Of a stretch of 21,171 bases of DNA, positions 1 through 7,687 are shown piece by piece. The DNA lies in assembly GCA_031580995.1 (NCBI GenBank), contig JAVLCC010000017.1, positions 1 to 21,171 of the forward strand, in the 5' to 3' direction. Source of the DNA: CAJXVY01 sp031580995 (GTDB taxonomy: Bacteria > Actinomycetota > Actinomycetes > Actinomycetales > Microbacteriaceae). How positions within the stretch are numbered: the stretch's first letter is position 1; each line of letters starts with the position of its first letter. The translations under genes were made by a program, and so were the position numbers. The notes beneath the pieces are model-generated. The model did not search any database. It was not told the origin of the DNA and saw only the letters and a list, made by a program, of their open reading frames with translations.

Positions 1-68
1 CTCAGTCTATTGCGGATGACCCTTAGCTATCCATGCTCAAAGCTGGTAATCTCAGGCTTGCTTATTTA

Positions 69-151
69 GCGCGAGTGGCGAAATGGTAGACGCGCTGGCT
101 TCAGGTGCCAGTGTCCGCAAGGACGTGCGGGTTCAAGTCCCGCCTCGCGCA
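69..151 (+). tRNA. tRNA-Leu (anticodon CAG)
   Basis: A complete class II tRNA is visible. The 7-bp acceptor stem pairs GCGCGAG (69-75) with CTCGCGC (144-150), followed by discriminator A151. The anticodon stem CTGGC/GCCAG encloses loop TTCAGGT with anticodon CAG at 102-104, which reads CUG leucine codons. A long variable arm and the T-loop GTTCAAGTC follow, as expected for leucine tRNA. CCA is not encoded. A -10-like TAATCT lies at 47-52. The gene ends only 3 nt before the stop codon of the convergent small gene, and no terminator hairpin is visible. Confidence 0.97.
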
Positions 152-154
152 CAG

Positions 155-376
155 CTAGTCAATTACTAAAACCTTCTGCCGGTTTCTGGTGTGGGAAGGA
201 TCACACCTGTGAACTGACTCATTTGCCTCGCAAGACAAACAAACAACCACCATGTTTTTGCAGGTCTCATCAAAACAATTACGAACATGGTTGGTGTTTG
301 TCCCGCAGATCTCACACTCACCAATCACCTTTGATTCATCACTGAAATCAGTCACCATTCGTTTATCAAAGAGCAT
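155..376 (-). CDS. Small stand-alone cysteine-rich zinc-ribbon protein resembling the C-terminal part of TrhO/UPF0176 rhodaneses
   Basis: The predicted 73-residue protein begins MLFDKRMV and carries seven cysteines: CxxC at 21/24, C34, C39, CxxC at 46/49, and C58, with H56 and H62 nearby. This spacing, and an 'FDxR' followed by cysteine pairs, recalls the zinc-binding tail of the tRNA-hydroxylating rhodanese family TrhO (UPF0176). The rhodanese domain itself is absent. The frame stays open upstream to 466 but would then overlap pepO. The start at 376 is preferred because a GGAAGGG ribosome-binding site lies at 381-387, 7 nt or fewer from the ATG. A reverse-strand TAGTCT at 403-408 could be its -10. 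It may be a free zinc-ribbon protein or the remnant of a decayed rhodanese gene. Function is unknown; metal binding is inferred from cysteine spacing only. Confidence 0.6.
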   Translation of the reverse strand: MLFDKRMVTDFSDESKVIGECEICGTNTNHVRNCFDETCKNMVVVCLSCEANESVHRCDPSHTRNRQKVLVID

Positions 377-401
377 CACATTTCCCTTCCGTAAATCCTC
401 A

Positions 402-408
402 TAGACTA
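402..408. promoter_or_regulatory. Back-to-back -10 elements for pepO and the small zinc-ribbon gene
   Basis: The forward strand reads TAGACT at 402-407, ending 6 nt before the pepO ATG at 414. The reverse strand reads TAGTCT over 403-408, about 26 nt before the ATG at 376. Both match the actinobacterial TAnnnT -10 pattern. The forward geometry implies a leaderless pepO mRNA, because no purine-rich ribosome-binding site at useful spacing is needed. The start sites are inferred, not observed. Confidence 0.5.
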
Positions 409-413
409 GAGAG

Positions 414-2369
414 ATGCCAGTAAAACCAGGAATTAACAAAGACAACTTCAAATCCGACGTCCGCATTCAGGATGACCTCTACCGCCACGTCAATGGCAAA
501 TGGCTAGATGGTTTTGAAATACCAGCGGATAAGGCCATTTATGGATCTTTTTATCGACTGCGAGATGACAGCGAGAGTGCAGTCAAAGAAATCTTGGAAG
601 AGGCCATTGAAAACCCAAGCCCTGGTGTTCAGCAGCAGATTGGTGATCTCTACGCGTCTTTTTTGAACGAAGAGCTTGCCAACAAAAAAGGCATTGATCC
701 CATCAAAGAAGAATTAGCAAGCATCGAAAAACTCCAAAGCATTCAAGAAGCCATCAAGCTAACCGGTGAGCTATCAAAGGTTGGTGTTGGGGGCTTTTTA
801 GGGATGTATGTGGATAACGATCCGGGTGACCCAGAGCGTTATCTTCCAATGCTTGCCCAGGGAGGAATAGGTCTTCCCGATGAGGCTTATTACCGTGAGG
901 AAAAACACGAACAAACAAGAGCTGATTATCTAAATCACCTAAGGAACATGTTTGATTTGGCAGGAAGCGATGACCCGCTGGGGGATGCGAACAAAGTCTT
1001 AGAACTGGAAACAGCCATCGCCAGCCACCACTGGAGCGTTGTTGAAACCAGAGAAGCTGAAAAAACCTACAACCTGAAAACCTTTTCCGAACTGAAAGCC
1101 TTATCAAGCTTTGACTTTGATGCGTGGCTTCAAGGTATGGGCAAAAATGAAACCTTATTGGCGGAGGTCTCAGTGATGATGCCAAGCTTTTTTGAAAATA
1201 TCGGCAAGGTATTAGAAGAGGCAGGGCTAGAAACAGTCAAACTATGGATCAAGTCATCGCTATTGAGATCTTCGGCCGCTTATCTAAGTGATGAGTTTGT
1301 CAATGAGAAGTTTGATTTCTATGGAAGAACACTCACCGGAGCAGAAGAAATCAAAGAGCGTTGGAAGAGAGGCGTAAGCCTGGTTGAGGCTGGCATGGGA
1401 GAGGCTGTTGGGCAGTTATATGTCGAGCGTCACTTCAAACCAGAAGCCAAAGCGCAGATGGACAAATTAGTGCAATATCTGATTGAGGCCTACCGCCAGA
1501 GCATCGAGCAACTTGACTGGATGACTGATGAGACCAAACAGCGTGCTTTAGAGAAACTTTCTAAGTTCAATCCCAAAATTGGCTACCCAGAAAAATGGAA
1601 AGATTACAGCTCCATTGTCATCAACAAAGACGACCTGGTTGAAAACGTTCGCCAGCTAAACATCTGGGAGTTTGAGTTTGAAGCCAAGAAAATCGGAGCG
1701 ACAGTAGATCGTGACGAATGGCATATGTCCCCGCAGACAGTTAATGCTTATTTCAATCCTGGCTTCAACGAGATTGTCTTCCCAGCTGCCATTCTGCAGC
1801 CACCATTTTTCTCAGCAGATGTTGACGCTGCCATCAACTTCGGAGGAATTGGTGCAGTTATAGGTCACGAAATAGGCCACGGCTTTGATGACCAGGGAAG
1901 TAAATACGACGGTGACGGAAGGTTAGTTTCTTGGTGGACCGAGGAAGACCGCAAGGCATTCGAAGAGCGAACAAAGAAACTCATAGATCAATACAACGAA
2001 CTATCCCCCAAGCAATTAGAAGATGAATTAAAAGTCAACGGTGAATTCACCATTGGTGAAAACATTGGTGATTTAGGGGGTCTAGGTATTGCTTGGAAGG
2101 CCTACCTGCTTTCCTTAGAAGGAGCAGAACCTGCGGTGATTGATGGGCAGAGTGCTGCCGAGAGATTCTTCTATTCATGGGCACAGTGCTGGCAGAGCAA
2201 AGCAAGAGATGAAATTGCTAAGCAGTTGCTCTCGATTGATCCTCACTCGCCCGCCGAGTTTAGGTGCAATCAAGTTGTTCGCAATCTAGATTTGTTCCAC
2301 GAGACGTTTAATACATCAGTTGATGACGAGCTTTATTTAGAGCCCGATCAACGAGTAAGCATTTGGTAG
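414..2369 (+). CDS. pepO: M13-family zinc metalloendopeptidase (neprilysin/PepO type)
   Basis: This 651-residue protein is a full-length M13 (neprilysin-like) oligopeptidase that cleaves small peptides. The N-terminus shows the family signature around residues 19-28 (DDLYRHVNGKW). The catalytic zinc motif HEIGH places H485, E486 and H489, and the third ligand E549 lies in GENIGD with D553 as the ExxxD partner. The substrate-binding NAYFNP motif precedes HEIGH. The protein ends in the family's characteristic R-x-x-IW C-terminus. No signal peptide or membrane anchor is visible, so the enzyme is probably cytoplasmic. It heads a tight operon with a thioesterase (7 nt gap) and an alpha/beta hydrolase (3 nt gap). 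The ATG at 414 is supported by the -10-like hexamer 6 nt upstream. Confidence 0.95.
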   Translation: MPVKPGINKDNFKSDVRIQDDLYRHVNGKWLDGFEIPADKAIYGSFYRLRDDSESAVKEILEEAIENPSPGVQQQIGDLYASFLNEELANKKGIDPIKEELASIEKLQSIQEAIKLTGELSKVGVGGFLGMYVDNDPGDPERYLPMLAQGGIGLPDEAYYREEKHEQTRADYLNHLRNMFDLAGSDDPLGDANKVLELETAIASHHWSVVETREAEKTYNLKTFSELKALSSFDFDAWLQGMGKNETLLAEVSVMMPSFFENIGKVLEEAGLETVKLWIKSSLLRSSAAYLSDEFVNEKFDFYGRTLTGAEEIKERWKRGVSLVEAGMGEAVGQLYVERHFKPEAKAQMDKLVQYLIEAYRQSIEQLDWMTDETKQRALEKLSKFNPKIGYPEKWKDYSSIVINKDDLVENVRQLNIWEFEFEAKKIGATVDRDEWHMSPQTVNAYFNPGFNEIVFPAAILQPPFFSADVDAAINFGGIGAVIGHEIGHGFDDQGSKYDGDGRLVSWWTEEDRKAFEERTKKLIDQYNELSPKQLEDELKVNGEFTIGENIGDLGGLGIAWKAYLLSLEGAEPAVIDGQSAAERFFYSWAQCWQSKARDEIAKQLLSIDPHSPAEFRCNQVVRNLDLFHETFNTSVDDELYLEPDQRVSIW

Positions 2370-2376
2370 GGCATAA

Positions 2377-2928
2377 ATGAAACTCTGGCTAAGAATCCTC
2401 TGGATTTATCTCACCTATCGCTCTCGACCAAAGCTTTCAATTGAAGAGGTCTCCAGAACAAACCTGATTGTTTTGCCAAACGATTTAGACACCTATGGAC
2501 ATATCAATAACGGTGTTTATCTAACAATCATGGATCTGGGTCGATTGGATCAGGGATTAAGAACAGGCATCTGGCAGGACTGGAAAAAGCGTGGTTGGTA
2601 TCCAGTTGTTGTGAATGCAACCATCAGCTTTCGTAAATCACTAAAACCCTGGGAGAAATACACCCTAGAGACCAAAGTCATCGGTTGGGATGAAATCGCT
2701 TATTTCATTGAGCAGAGGTTTGTGAAAGATGGCGAAATTTACGCACGAGCAATCATGCGCGGAAGGTTTTTGAAAAAATCATGGGGTGTTGTCACCCCTG
2801 ATGAGGTCATGCACGCTCATGGGGGTTGGCCCGGAGGAGACCCTAAGCTTCCTAAATGGGTGAAAGACTGGGCAGACAGTGTTGCTTTGCCAAAAGGCAA
2901 AGAGCCAGCACCAAGCGAATGGGATTAG
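2377..2928 (+). CDS. Hotdog-fold acyl-CoA thioesterase (4HBT/THEM6-like)
   Basis: The 183-residue protein has the 4-hydroxybenzoyl-CoA thioesterase-like hotdog core. Its signature, residues 36-48, is DLDTYGHINNGVY, with the conserved aspartate, H42 and NN. The N-terminal hydrophobic stretch (residues 3-13) followed by a basic patch is typical of the THEM6-like thioesterase group in Actinobacteria and may associate with the membrane. It likely hydrolyses an acyl-CoA, but the substrate cannot be told from sequence. A ribosome-binding site AGGG (2368-2371) overlaps the pepO stop codon and sits 5 nt before the ATG, so translation is probably coupled to pepO. The following hydrolase begins 3 nt after its stop. 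Confidence 0.85.
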   Translation: MKLWLRILWIYLTYRSRPKLSIEEVSRTNLIVLPNDLDTYGHINNGVYLTIMDLGRLDQGLRTGIWQDWKKRGWYPVVVNATISFRKSLKPWEKYTLETKVIGWDEIAYFIEQRFVKDGEIYARAIMRGRFLKKSWGVVTPDEVMHAHGGWPGGDPKLPKWVKDWADSVALPKGKEPAPSEWD

Positions 2929-2931
2929 GAA

Positions 2932-3786
2932 ATGACAGAGCTTCCAATTGAGCGAACCTTTATTGACCCTGATGGAACGCAAGTTACTTTCTGGGAATGG
3001 CCAGTCACAAAGCCAACTGGTGCAATTCAACTCATTCACGGTCTTGGCGAGCATGCCAGAAGATATGACGAGTTAGCTGGTGAGCTAAACAGAGCAGGCT
3101 GGAGTGTTTATGCAGAGGATCACAGAGGCCATGGCAAAACCGGCAAGTGGCAACTAGACAACAACAAAATTGAGCGATTGGGACAGTGGGGTGATGGAGG
3201 ATTGAAATCCACCATCCGCGCTGTTTCAGAACTAACAAAAATCATCGAAGAAGAAAACCCAGAAAAACCCCTAGTTGTTTATGGGCACTCACTGGGTGGC
3301 ATCATCACTCAAAATTTGCCTGTTGAAACCCTCGATAAGTTTTCAGGCATGATCCAATCGGGTTCAACATCCATGAGGCTTGGAAAACCTGGGGTGGGTA
3401 ATTTCAACAAGATCTGGGATAAGACCCCAAACCCAACAGGATTCGAATGGCTTTCTCGTGACCGCGAAGTTGGAGCCAAGTTCGTGGCCGACCCACTGAC
3501 CTTCCTAGCACTACCAATGGTGCAGTTAGGTGTTAGGGGTTCTTTGTATTTATCTGGGAAACCAAATTTTCCAACAGAGCCAATCCCGGCACTGTTTATT
3601 GTCGGTGAATTAGATCCTGTCGGCGGTGTCCCCAGCAATAAAAGATTGGTGGGAGATTACCAAAAGCACGGCTTTGAAGATCTGAACCTGTATGTCTATG
3701 ACGATGGCCGTCATGAGATGCATAACGAAACGAATAAGCAGCAGGTCTTTGAAGATATTACTGCTTGGTTGGCAGAGCGGTTTTAG
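2932..3786 (+). CDS. Alpha/beta hydrolase, monoacylglycerol-lipase-like
   Basis: This 284-residue protein is a serine hydrolase of the lysophospholipase/monoglyceride lipase (Hydrolase_4) group. The oxyanion segment HGLGEHARRY is near residues 36-45 and the family's DHRGHGKT near 63-70. The nucleophile elbow GHSLGG gives S120. D228 (VGELDP) and H261 (GRHEMHNE) complete the triad, and all three residues are present at the expected spacing. No secretion signal is visible. It is the last gene of the pepO operon, translated from an ATG 3 nt after the thioesterase stop, with GGGA at 2921-2924 as ribosome-binding site. Lipid ester hydrolysis next to an acyl-CoA thioesterase suggests a lipid-turnover pair. 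Its 3' end overlaps the convergent small membrane-protein gene by 29 bp. Confidence 0.88.
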   Translation: MTELPIERTFIDPDGTQVTFWEWPVTKPTGAIQLIHGLGEHARRYDELAGELNRAGWSVYAEDHRGHGKTGKWQLDNNKIERLGQWGDGGLKSTIRAVSELTKIIEEENPEKPLVVYGHSLGGIITQNLPVETLDKFSGMIQSGSTSMRLGKPGVGNFNKIWDKTPNPTGFEWLSRDREVGAKFVADPLTFLALPMVQLGVRGSLYLSGKPNFPTEPIPALFIVGELDPVGGVPSNKRLVGDYQKHGFEDLNLYVYDDGRHEMHNETNKQQVFEDITAWLAERF

Positions 3787-3985
3787 AGCTTTCTAGTTCA
3801 ACTTTTGGAGCTAGACCTGGGCCGAAGCTAATGGTCGCCTTGGCGGTTGCGAGATTTTCTTCTGTTCCAGTTTTGGCGCTAGCAACAGCGGTTGCCTGCA
3901 AATAGCCCTCTTTGACATTGGCAAGCCAAACCAACACCGCTCCAGGGATGGATATCAAAACCGCAATAAGTATTAGCTTTTTCAT
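3758..3985 (-). CDS. Small single-helix membrane protein, unknown function
   Basis: The 75-residue product starts MKKL and has one hydrophobic segment, about residues 4-22, then a soluble alanine- and threonine-rich tail. The pattern fits a membrane-anchored protein with an extracytoplasmic tail, or an uncleaved signal sequence. Its ATG overlaps the stop codon of the upstream GNAT gene in an ATGA arrangement, so the two are translationally coupled. I do not recognise the family. It is kept because of the coupling, a plausible membrane-protein composition and lack of another gene in the space. The last 29 bp overlap the 3' end of the opposing hydrolase gene. Confidence 0.6.
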   Translation of the reverse strand: MKKLILIAVLISIPGAVLVWLANVKEGYLQATAVASAKTGTEENLATAKATISFGPGLAPKVELESSKTALPTKQ

Positions 3986-4263
3986 GCAAGTAAGTCTTTC
4001 TCGTCTGGGTGGGTTTCAAAATATTTCACCGTGTAGCTACAAACCGGAACCACTTTGTATTTTTGCTCTTCTCGGACCTCATCAAGGGCGTGCTTGGTGA
4101 TGATGGCTGCTAGGTTTTTGCCTCTCATTGCAGGGTTCACAAAAGTCGATAAAAACTCGATTTTGTCACCGTTGATTTGATAGCTAAGTGAACCAGCGGG
4201 TTGATTATCCAGTGAAATCTCATAACGCTGTTCCACCCTGTCGTGAACCACCTCGGTTGCCAT
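3982..4263 (-). CDS. GNAT-family N-acetyltransferase, short YidJ/NATD1 type (PF14542-like)
   Basis: The 93-residue protein matches the short one-domain GNAT group exemplified by human NATD1 and bacterial YjdJ-type proteins. The visible pattern is GxLxYxxxxxxIxFxxTxVxPxxRGKxLAAxI, with the acetyl-CoA-binding loop at residues 45-52 (RGKNLAAI). The C-terminal PVCSYTVKYFETHPDEKDL segment is also typical of this group. The acetyl acceptor is unknown. The ATG at 4263 is preceded by AAAGG about 9 nt upstream. The start lies only 18 bp from the divergent methyltransferase start, and its stop overlaps the ATG of the downstream small membrane protein (ATGA). Confidence 0.85.
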   Translation of the reverse strand: MATEVVHDRVEQRYEISLDNQPAGSLSYQINGDKIEFLSTFVNPAMRGKNLAAIITKHALDEVREEQKYKVVPVCSYTVKYFETHPDEKDLLA

Positions 4264-4269
4264 GTGCGT

Positions 4270-4275
4270 TAACCT
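4270..4275 (+). promoter_or_regulatory. -10 element of the DNA methyltransferase gene (leaderless geometry)
   Basis: TAACCT matches TAnnnT and ends 6 nt before the GTG at 4282. The same bases contain an in-frame TAA (4270-4272), which excludes any longer upstream start for the methyltransferase. No ribosome-binding site lies before the GTG, which agrees with a leaderless transcript. Confidence 0.45.
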
Positions 4276-4281
4276 TTCAAT

Positions 4282-5133
4282 GTGTATGGGTCAAATGCTG
4301 TCATTGAAGGGGACAACCTTCAAATTCTGAAAACCATCCCTGATGAGTCATTTCAACTAATCTACATTGACCCGCCATTCAACACAGGCCGTGAACAATC
4401 CAGAAACACCACCAGGGCAGTCTTAGATGAAACCGCCAATAAGGGTTTTTCAGGTAAGGGTTATAAACGAATCATTGAAAACGTCTTGGCCTATGACGAT
4501 AGCTTCGCTGATTACTGGGAGTTTTTATTTCCCAGGCTGATTGAAGCTCAAAGACTTCTAACAAATACAGGAACTCTTTATTTGCATCTTGATTACCGCG
4601 AAGCGCATTACGCAAAGGTTTTATTAGACGGGCTGTTTGGCAAAGAAAACTTTTTGAATGAAATCATTTGGGCTTATGACTATGGAGGGAAGAGTAAATC
4701 CCGCTGGCCATCAAAGCACGACACCATTTTGGTTTATGTAAAAAACATAAATGATTACTACTTCAACTCAGAAGCTGTTGATCGTGAGCCTTATATGGCA
4801 CCCGGGTTAGTGACAGCAGAGAAGGCAGAAAAAGGAAAGCTTCCAACAGATGTTTGGTGGCACACGATTGTTTCTCCAACCGGTAAAGAAAAATCTGGTT
4901 ATCCAACTCAGAAACCTCTTGGCATCCTTCGAAGAATTATCCAGGCTTCATCGAAACCAGGAGACAGTGTTCTAGATTTCTTTGCAGGTAGCGGAACAAC
5001 AGGTGTTGCTGCAGCGGAGTTAGATAGAAAGTTCGTGCTTATTGATCAAAACCCAGAAGCAATCAGAGTGATCAATCAGCGGTTGAATCAGATTTCCTGC
5101 GAGTATTCGCAAAACCTAAGACCAGCAGGCTAA
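4282..5133 (+). CDS. Orphan site-specific DNA methyltransferase (adenine-N6/cytosine-N4, beta class)
   Basis: The 283-residue protein has catalytic motif IV DPPF at residues 30-33, placed before the AdoMet-binding motif FAGSGTT at 234-240. This order defines the beta class of amino-methyltransferases. The region between them, including a conserved-looking DYREAHY segment, an AYDYGG segment and a DVWWHTIVSPTG block, probably holds the target recognition part. PTQKP precedes the AdoMet motif as in many Mod-like enzymes. No restriction endonuclease or specificity gene is adjacent, so it is probably a solitary housekeeping or epigenetic methyltransferase. From memory, close relatives are widespread in Actinobacteria. 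The start is GTG; an in-frame stop immediately upstream leaves no alternative. Its last 62 bp overlap the opposing thiP gene. The recognition sequence is unknown. Confidence 0.9.
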   Translation: MYGSNAVIEGDNLQILKTIPDESFQLIYIDPPFNTGREQSRNTTRAVLDETANKGFSGKGYKRIIENVLAYDDSFADYWEFLFPRLIEAQRLLTNTGTLYLHLDYREAHYAKVLLDGLFGKENFLNEIIWAYDYGGKSKSRWPSKHDTILVYVKNINDYYFNSEAVDREPYMAPGLVTAEKAEKGKLPTDVWWHTIVSPTGKEKSGYPTQKPLGILRRIIQASSKPGDSVLDFFAGSGTTGVAAAELDRKFVLIDQNPEAIRVINQRLNQISCEYSQNLRPAG

Positions 5134-6613
5134 TCAGAATAATCAATGCGGAGGTGGCCATTGCCATCCCAAAGTTTTCTCCTCCAGGTCTGGATGCCAA
5201 CCTAAACAGCAAGGTAGTGATTGTGGCTTGGTCACCCGTTGCCAAAAAAGATGCAGCAGAGAACTCACCAAGAGAAATCAAGGCAACAAAGGCCAAAACA
5301 TTTCTCCAAGCTGGGGCTATTAACGGAAGCTCAATCAAACGCAAGCGCTGCGAATCGCCAGCACCATCCAATTCGGCAGATTCGGTGAGTTCCCGAGGAA
5401 TGCTCCCAAATGCACTCTGCAGTAAACGAATTGCCAGAGGCAAAGCAATCACCACTTGCGATAGCGGAACAATAATCCAGCTTGCTCTGAGTTCACTCAA
5501 ACCAGGTATCCCTGCAAAGCCAACTAAATAACCCAGACCTATCACAACAGCAGAGACTCCTAGAGGAATCAAAAACGGTAGAGCCAACCACTGTTGATCT
5601 TTGCTTGCTCTGGCAACAATGATGGCAATCAACATTGAGAGCAAACTTGCAATCAGCATGTTCCGAAGTGAATTACCACCCGCTTCCAAAACACTTATGT
5701 TCAACAGGTCCCTGGTTCCAGTCCCGGAGAGATTCAGAAAGTTTTGGAAACCGAAAGTCCCATCAACAGTGAAGGCGTTGATAAAGATAGAGGAAACGGG
5801 AACCAGATACAGAGCTCCAACAACAACACCTGCAAATACCAAAAGTGGAATATCAGAAACCTGAAGTTTTCTAACCATTCCAGAATCGGAATCTATGCTG
5901 ATGTTCCCAAGCCGGATGGACACCGCAAAGGCAGCAATGGTGATCACTGTCTGCACAAATGCCAACCTACTGGCCTCCTGAACATCCAGGTTTCTCAGTG
6001 CTTCAACAAAGATTTCGGTCTCAATGGTGTCTATGCTTCCGCCACCTAAGAGCCGGATAATTCCAAAACTTGTTGCCGAATACAAAAACACCAAAACACT
6101 GCTTGCAGCGATAGTGGATCTAAGCTGCGGAAAAATAATCTCGCGCCAAAGCCTTAGTCCATCAGCGCCATCTAATTTCGCGGCTTCTATTTGCTCCTCA
6201 TCGAGACTTGCAATCCTTGATCCAACAGAGCGGATGATGAGGCCCATATTCAAAAATACGTGAGCCACCAAGATGCCAATCAACCCCGCAGTGAAAGGAT
6301 CAAAGCTGTCTCTGAAAAACCTCTGGTAGTCATCCAAGGAAATCGCGACAACAATCGTTGGCATCAAAAAAGGAACTGCAATGATTCCTTGCAAAACCTT
6401 GGAGCCTAAAAACTTTCGTCTGTACAACAAGGTAGCTATTGGCAATGCCAGAACTACCGCAAGAAGCGTTGAAAGCAAGGCTTGGAAAATCGTAAATGGA
6501 ATTGCTGGGTTTGAGGACAAACCAATGCCCTGGATCACCACACGTCCTATGGGCAGATAGAAACCAAGCGCTATGAATAGCGCGGGGATGATCCAGGGCG
6601 TCAGTTTATTCAA
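5072..6613 (-). CDS. thiP: Thiamine ABC transporter permease, fused two-domain type
   Basis: The 513-residue protein is a tandem fusion of two binding-protein-dependent permease domains with about twelve membrane helices, matching ThiP size and layout. Two EAA loops for the ATPase are visible: EAAKLDGADGLRLWREIIFP in the first half and ESAELDGAGDSQRLRLIELP in the second. It imports thiamine or its phosphates together with ThiB, whose gene overlaps its start by 8 bp. The start is a TTG at 6613, with GGGA about 8 nt upstream; later starts would remove the first helix. No ThiQ-type ATPase follows: the gene ends inside the 3' end of the convergent methyltransferase gene. Fused permeases also serve iron and putrescine systems, but the TPP riboswitch supports thiamine. 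Confidence 0.92.
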   Translation of the reverse strand: MNKLTPWIIPALFIALGFYLPIGRVVIQGIGLSSNPAIPFTIFQALLSTLLAVVLALPIATLLYRRKFLGSKVLQGIIAVPFLMPTIVVAISLDDYQRFFRDSFDPFTAGLIGILVAHVFLNMGLIIRSVGSRIASLDEEQIEAAKLDGADGLRLWREIIFPQLRSTIAASSVLVFLYSATSFGIIRLLGGGSIDTIETEIFVEALRNLDVQEASRLAFVQTVITIAAFAVSIRLGNISIDSDSGMVRKLQVSDIPLLVFAGVVVGALYLVPVSSIFINAFTVDGTFGFQNFLNLSGTGTRDLLNISVLEAGGNSLRNMLIASLLSMLIAIIVARASKDQQWLALPFLIPLGVSAVVIGLGYLVGFAGIPGLSELRASWIIVPLSQVVIALPLAIRLLQSAFGSIPRELTESAELDGAGDSQRLRLIELPLIAPAWRNVLAFVALISLGEFSAASFLATGDQATITTLLFRLASRPGGENFGMAMATSALIILISLLVLGFANTRRKSDSTAD

Positions 6614-7547
6614 ATATAGATTCCCAGCTTCCTAGGATTTCCTCTCTTCGATCGTTTAGTTCAGGAAGGTCAACGGTTGTGTTTGCAGGTGTTGCAAACG
6701 AAGACCAGGATTCAGGTAATTCAACATCAGTTACCGGATACACATACATCAACTCAGGAACCGCTGATTGAAATTCATCACTGAGCATGAAATTGATCAG
6801 TTCTTGAGCACCACTTGGGTTTGCAGAACCTTCCAAGACCCCAGCAAACTCAGTTTGCCTGAAGCAGTCATCCAACAAGGCAGCAGTTTGTGATTCACCG
6901 TTATCCCTAACCTCAGCAGAGGGGGATGATGCATAACTTAGAACGATTGGGTAATCGCCCTCACCACTTGATCCACTGAACTCAGTGAAGTAGGCATCCT
7001 CCCAACCAGAAGTCACTAAAACATCATTGGCCTTCAACTCTTGCCAGTAAGTTTCGTAGTCATCCCCTAGAGCAGCAACTGTTGAGGCAAGGAATGCCAG
7101 TCCAGGTGAGCTACTTTTCGGGTTAGTGATAACGGTCAGACCTTTATAGGTCTCATCCGTTAGCTCCTTCCAGGATGTTGGCGGGGTTAGGCCTGCATCT
7201 TGGAAGTAGTAGCGGTCATAGTTGAAACAAACATCGCTGTAATCAATGGCAGTGAAATCACCATCAACAATGTCGTTTTCCTCAGCGACACCTTGGAAGG
7301 TGTTATCGATTCCGAAAAACGCATCAGCGATTGGTTCGTCTTTACTAAGCACCAACTGATTAGTCAGAGTCCCTGTGTCACCCATGCGGATGATCTCTAG
7401 TTCTAAACCAGAGTCTTCCTCGAAACTTGCAATTAGCTCGTCACTAATTGCAAAGCTGTCGTGGGTGGCGATACGGACCGTTGTTGGTTCTGCGGCACAG
7501 CCTGTTAGGACTGCAGGTACTAGCAGTAGTGGAAATAGCTTTTTCAC
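6606..7547 (-). CDS. thiB: Thiamine ABC transporter substrate-binding lipoprotein
   Basis: The mature product of 313 residues begins VKKLFPLLLVPAVLTGC. This is a lipoprotein signal with lipobox LTGC and Cys17, so the protein is anchored outside the membrane. The body is an extracellular solute-binding protein of the ThiB/TbpA group, with 'VRIATHDSFAISDELIASF' at the start of the fold and a GDTGTL segment. The GTG at 7547 is chosen because AAAGGG lies at 7553-7558, 5 nt away, and because a longer ATG start at 7607 falls inside the TPP riboswitch and would precede the lipoprotein signal with a hydrophilic tail. It is cotranscribed with thiP and controlled by the riboswitch. Confidence 0.93.
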   Translation of the reverse strand: MKKLFPLLLVPAVLTGCAAEPTTVRIATHDSFAISDELIASFEEDSGLELEIIRMGDTGTLTNQLVLSKDEPIADAFFGIDNTFQGVAEENDIVDGDFTAIDYSDVCFNYDRYYFQDAGLTPPTSWKELTDETYKGLTVITNPKSSSPGLAFLASTVAALGDDYETYWQELKANDVLVTSGWEDAYFTEFSGSSGEGDYPIVLSYASSPSAEVRDNGESQTAALLDDCFRQTEFAGVLEGSANPSGAQELINFMLSDEFQSAVPELMYVYPVTDVELPESWSSFATPANTTVDLPELNDRREEILGSWESIFE

Positions 7548-7548
7548 A

Positions 7549-7574
7549 CATGCCCTTTCTCTTGAAATGGCACG
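7549..7574 (-). promoter_or_regulatory. Ribosome-binding-site sequestering hairpin of the thiB riboswitch (expression platform)
   Basis: On the minus strand CGTGCC (7574-7569) can pair with GGCATG (7554-7549) around a 14-nt loop, with one G-U pair. The 3' arm takes in part of the thiB Shine-Dalgarno sequence and reaches to 2 nt before the GTG. No U-tract follows, so translational rather than transcriptional control is suggested. The pairing is predicted by eye only. Confidence 0.45.
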
Positions 7575-7589
7575 GGGTGTATCAGAGTT

Positions 7590-7680
<91 letters not shown>

Positions 7681-7687
7681 GGTTAAA

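Noticed and set aside
754..1185. Long minus-strand open frame inside pepO
   Set aside because: Its composition is proline- and histidine-rich with no motif, as expected of the complement of the well-supported pepO gene.
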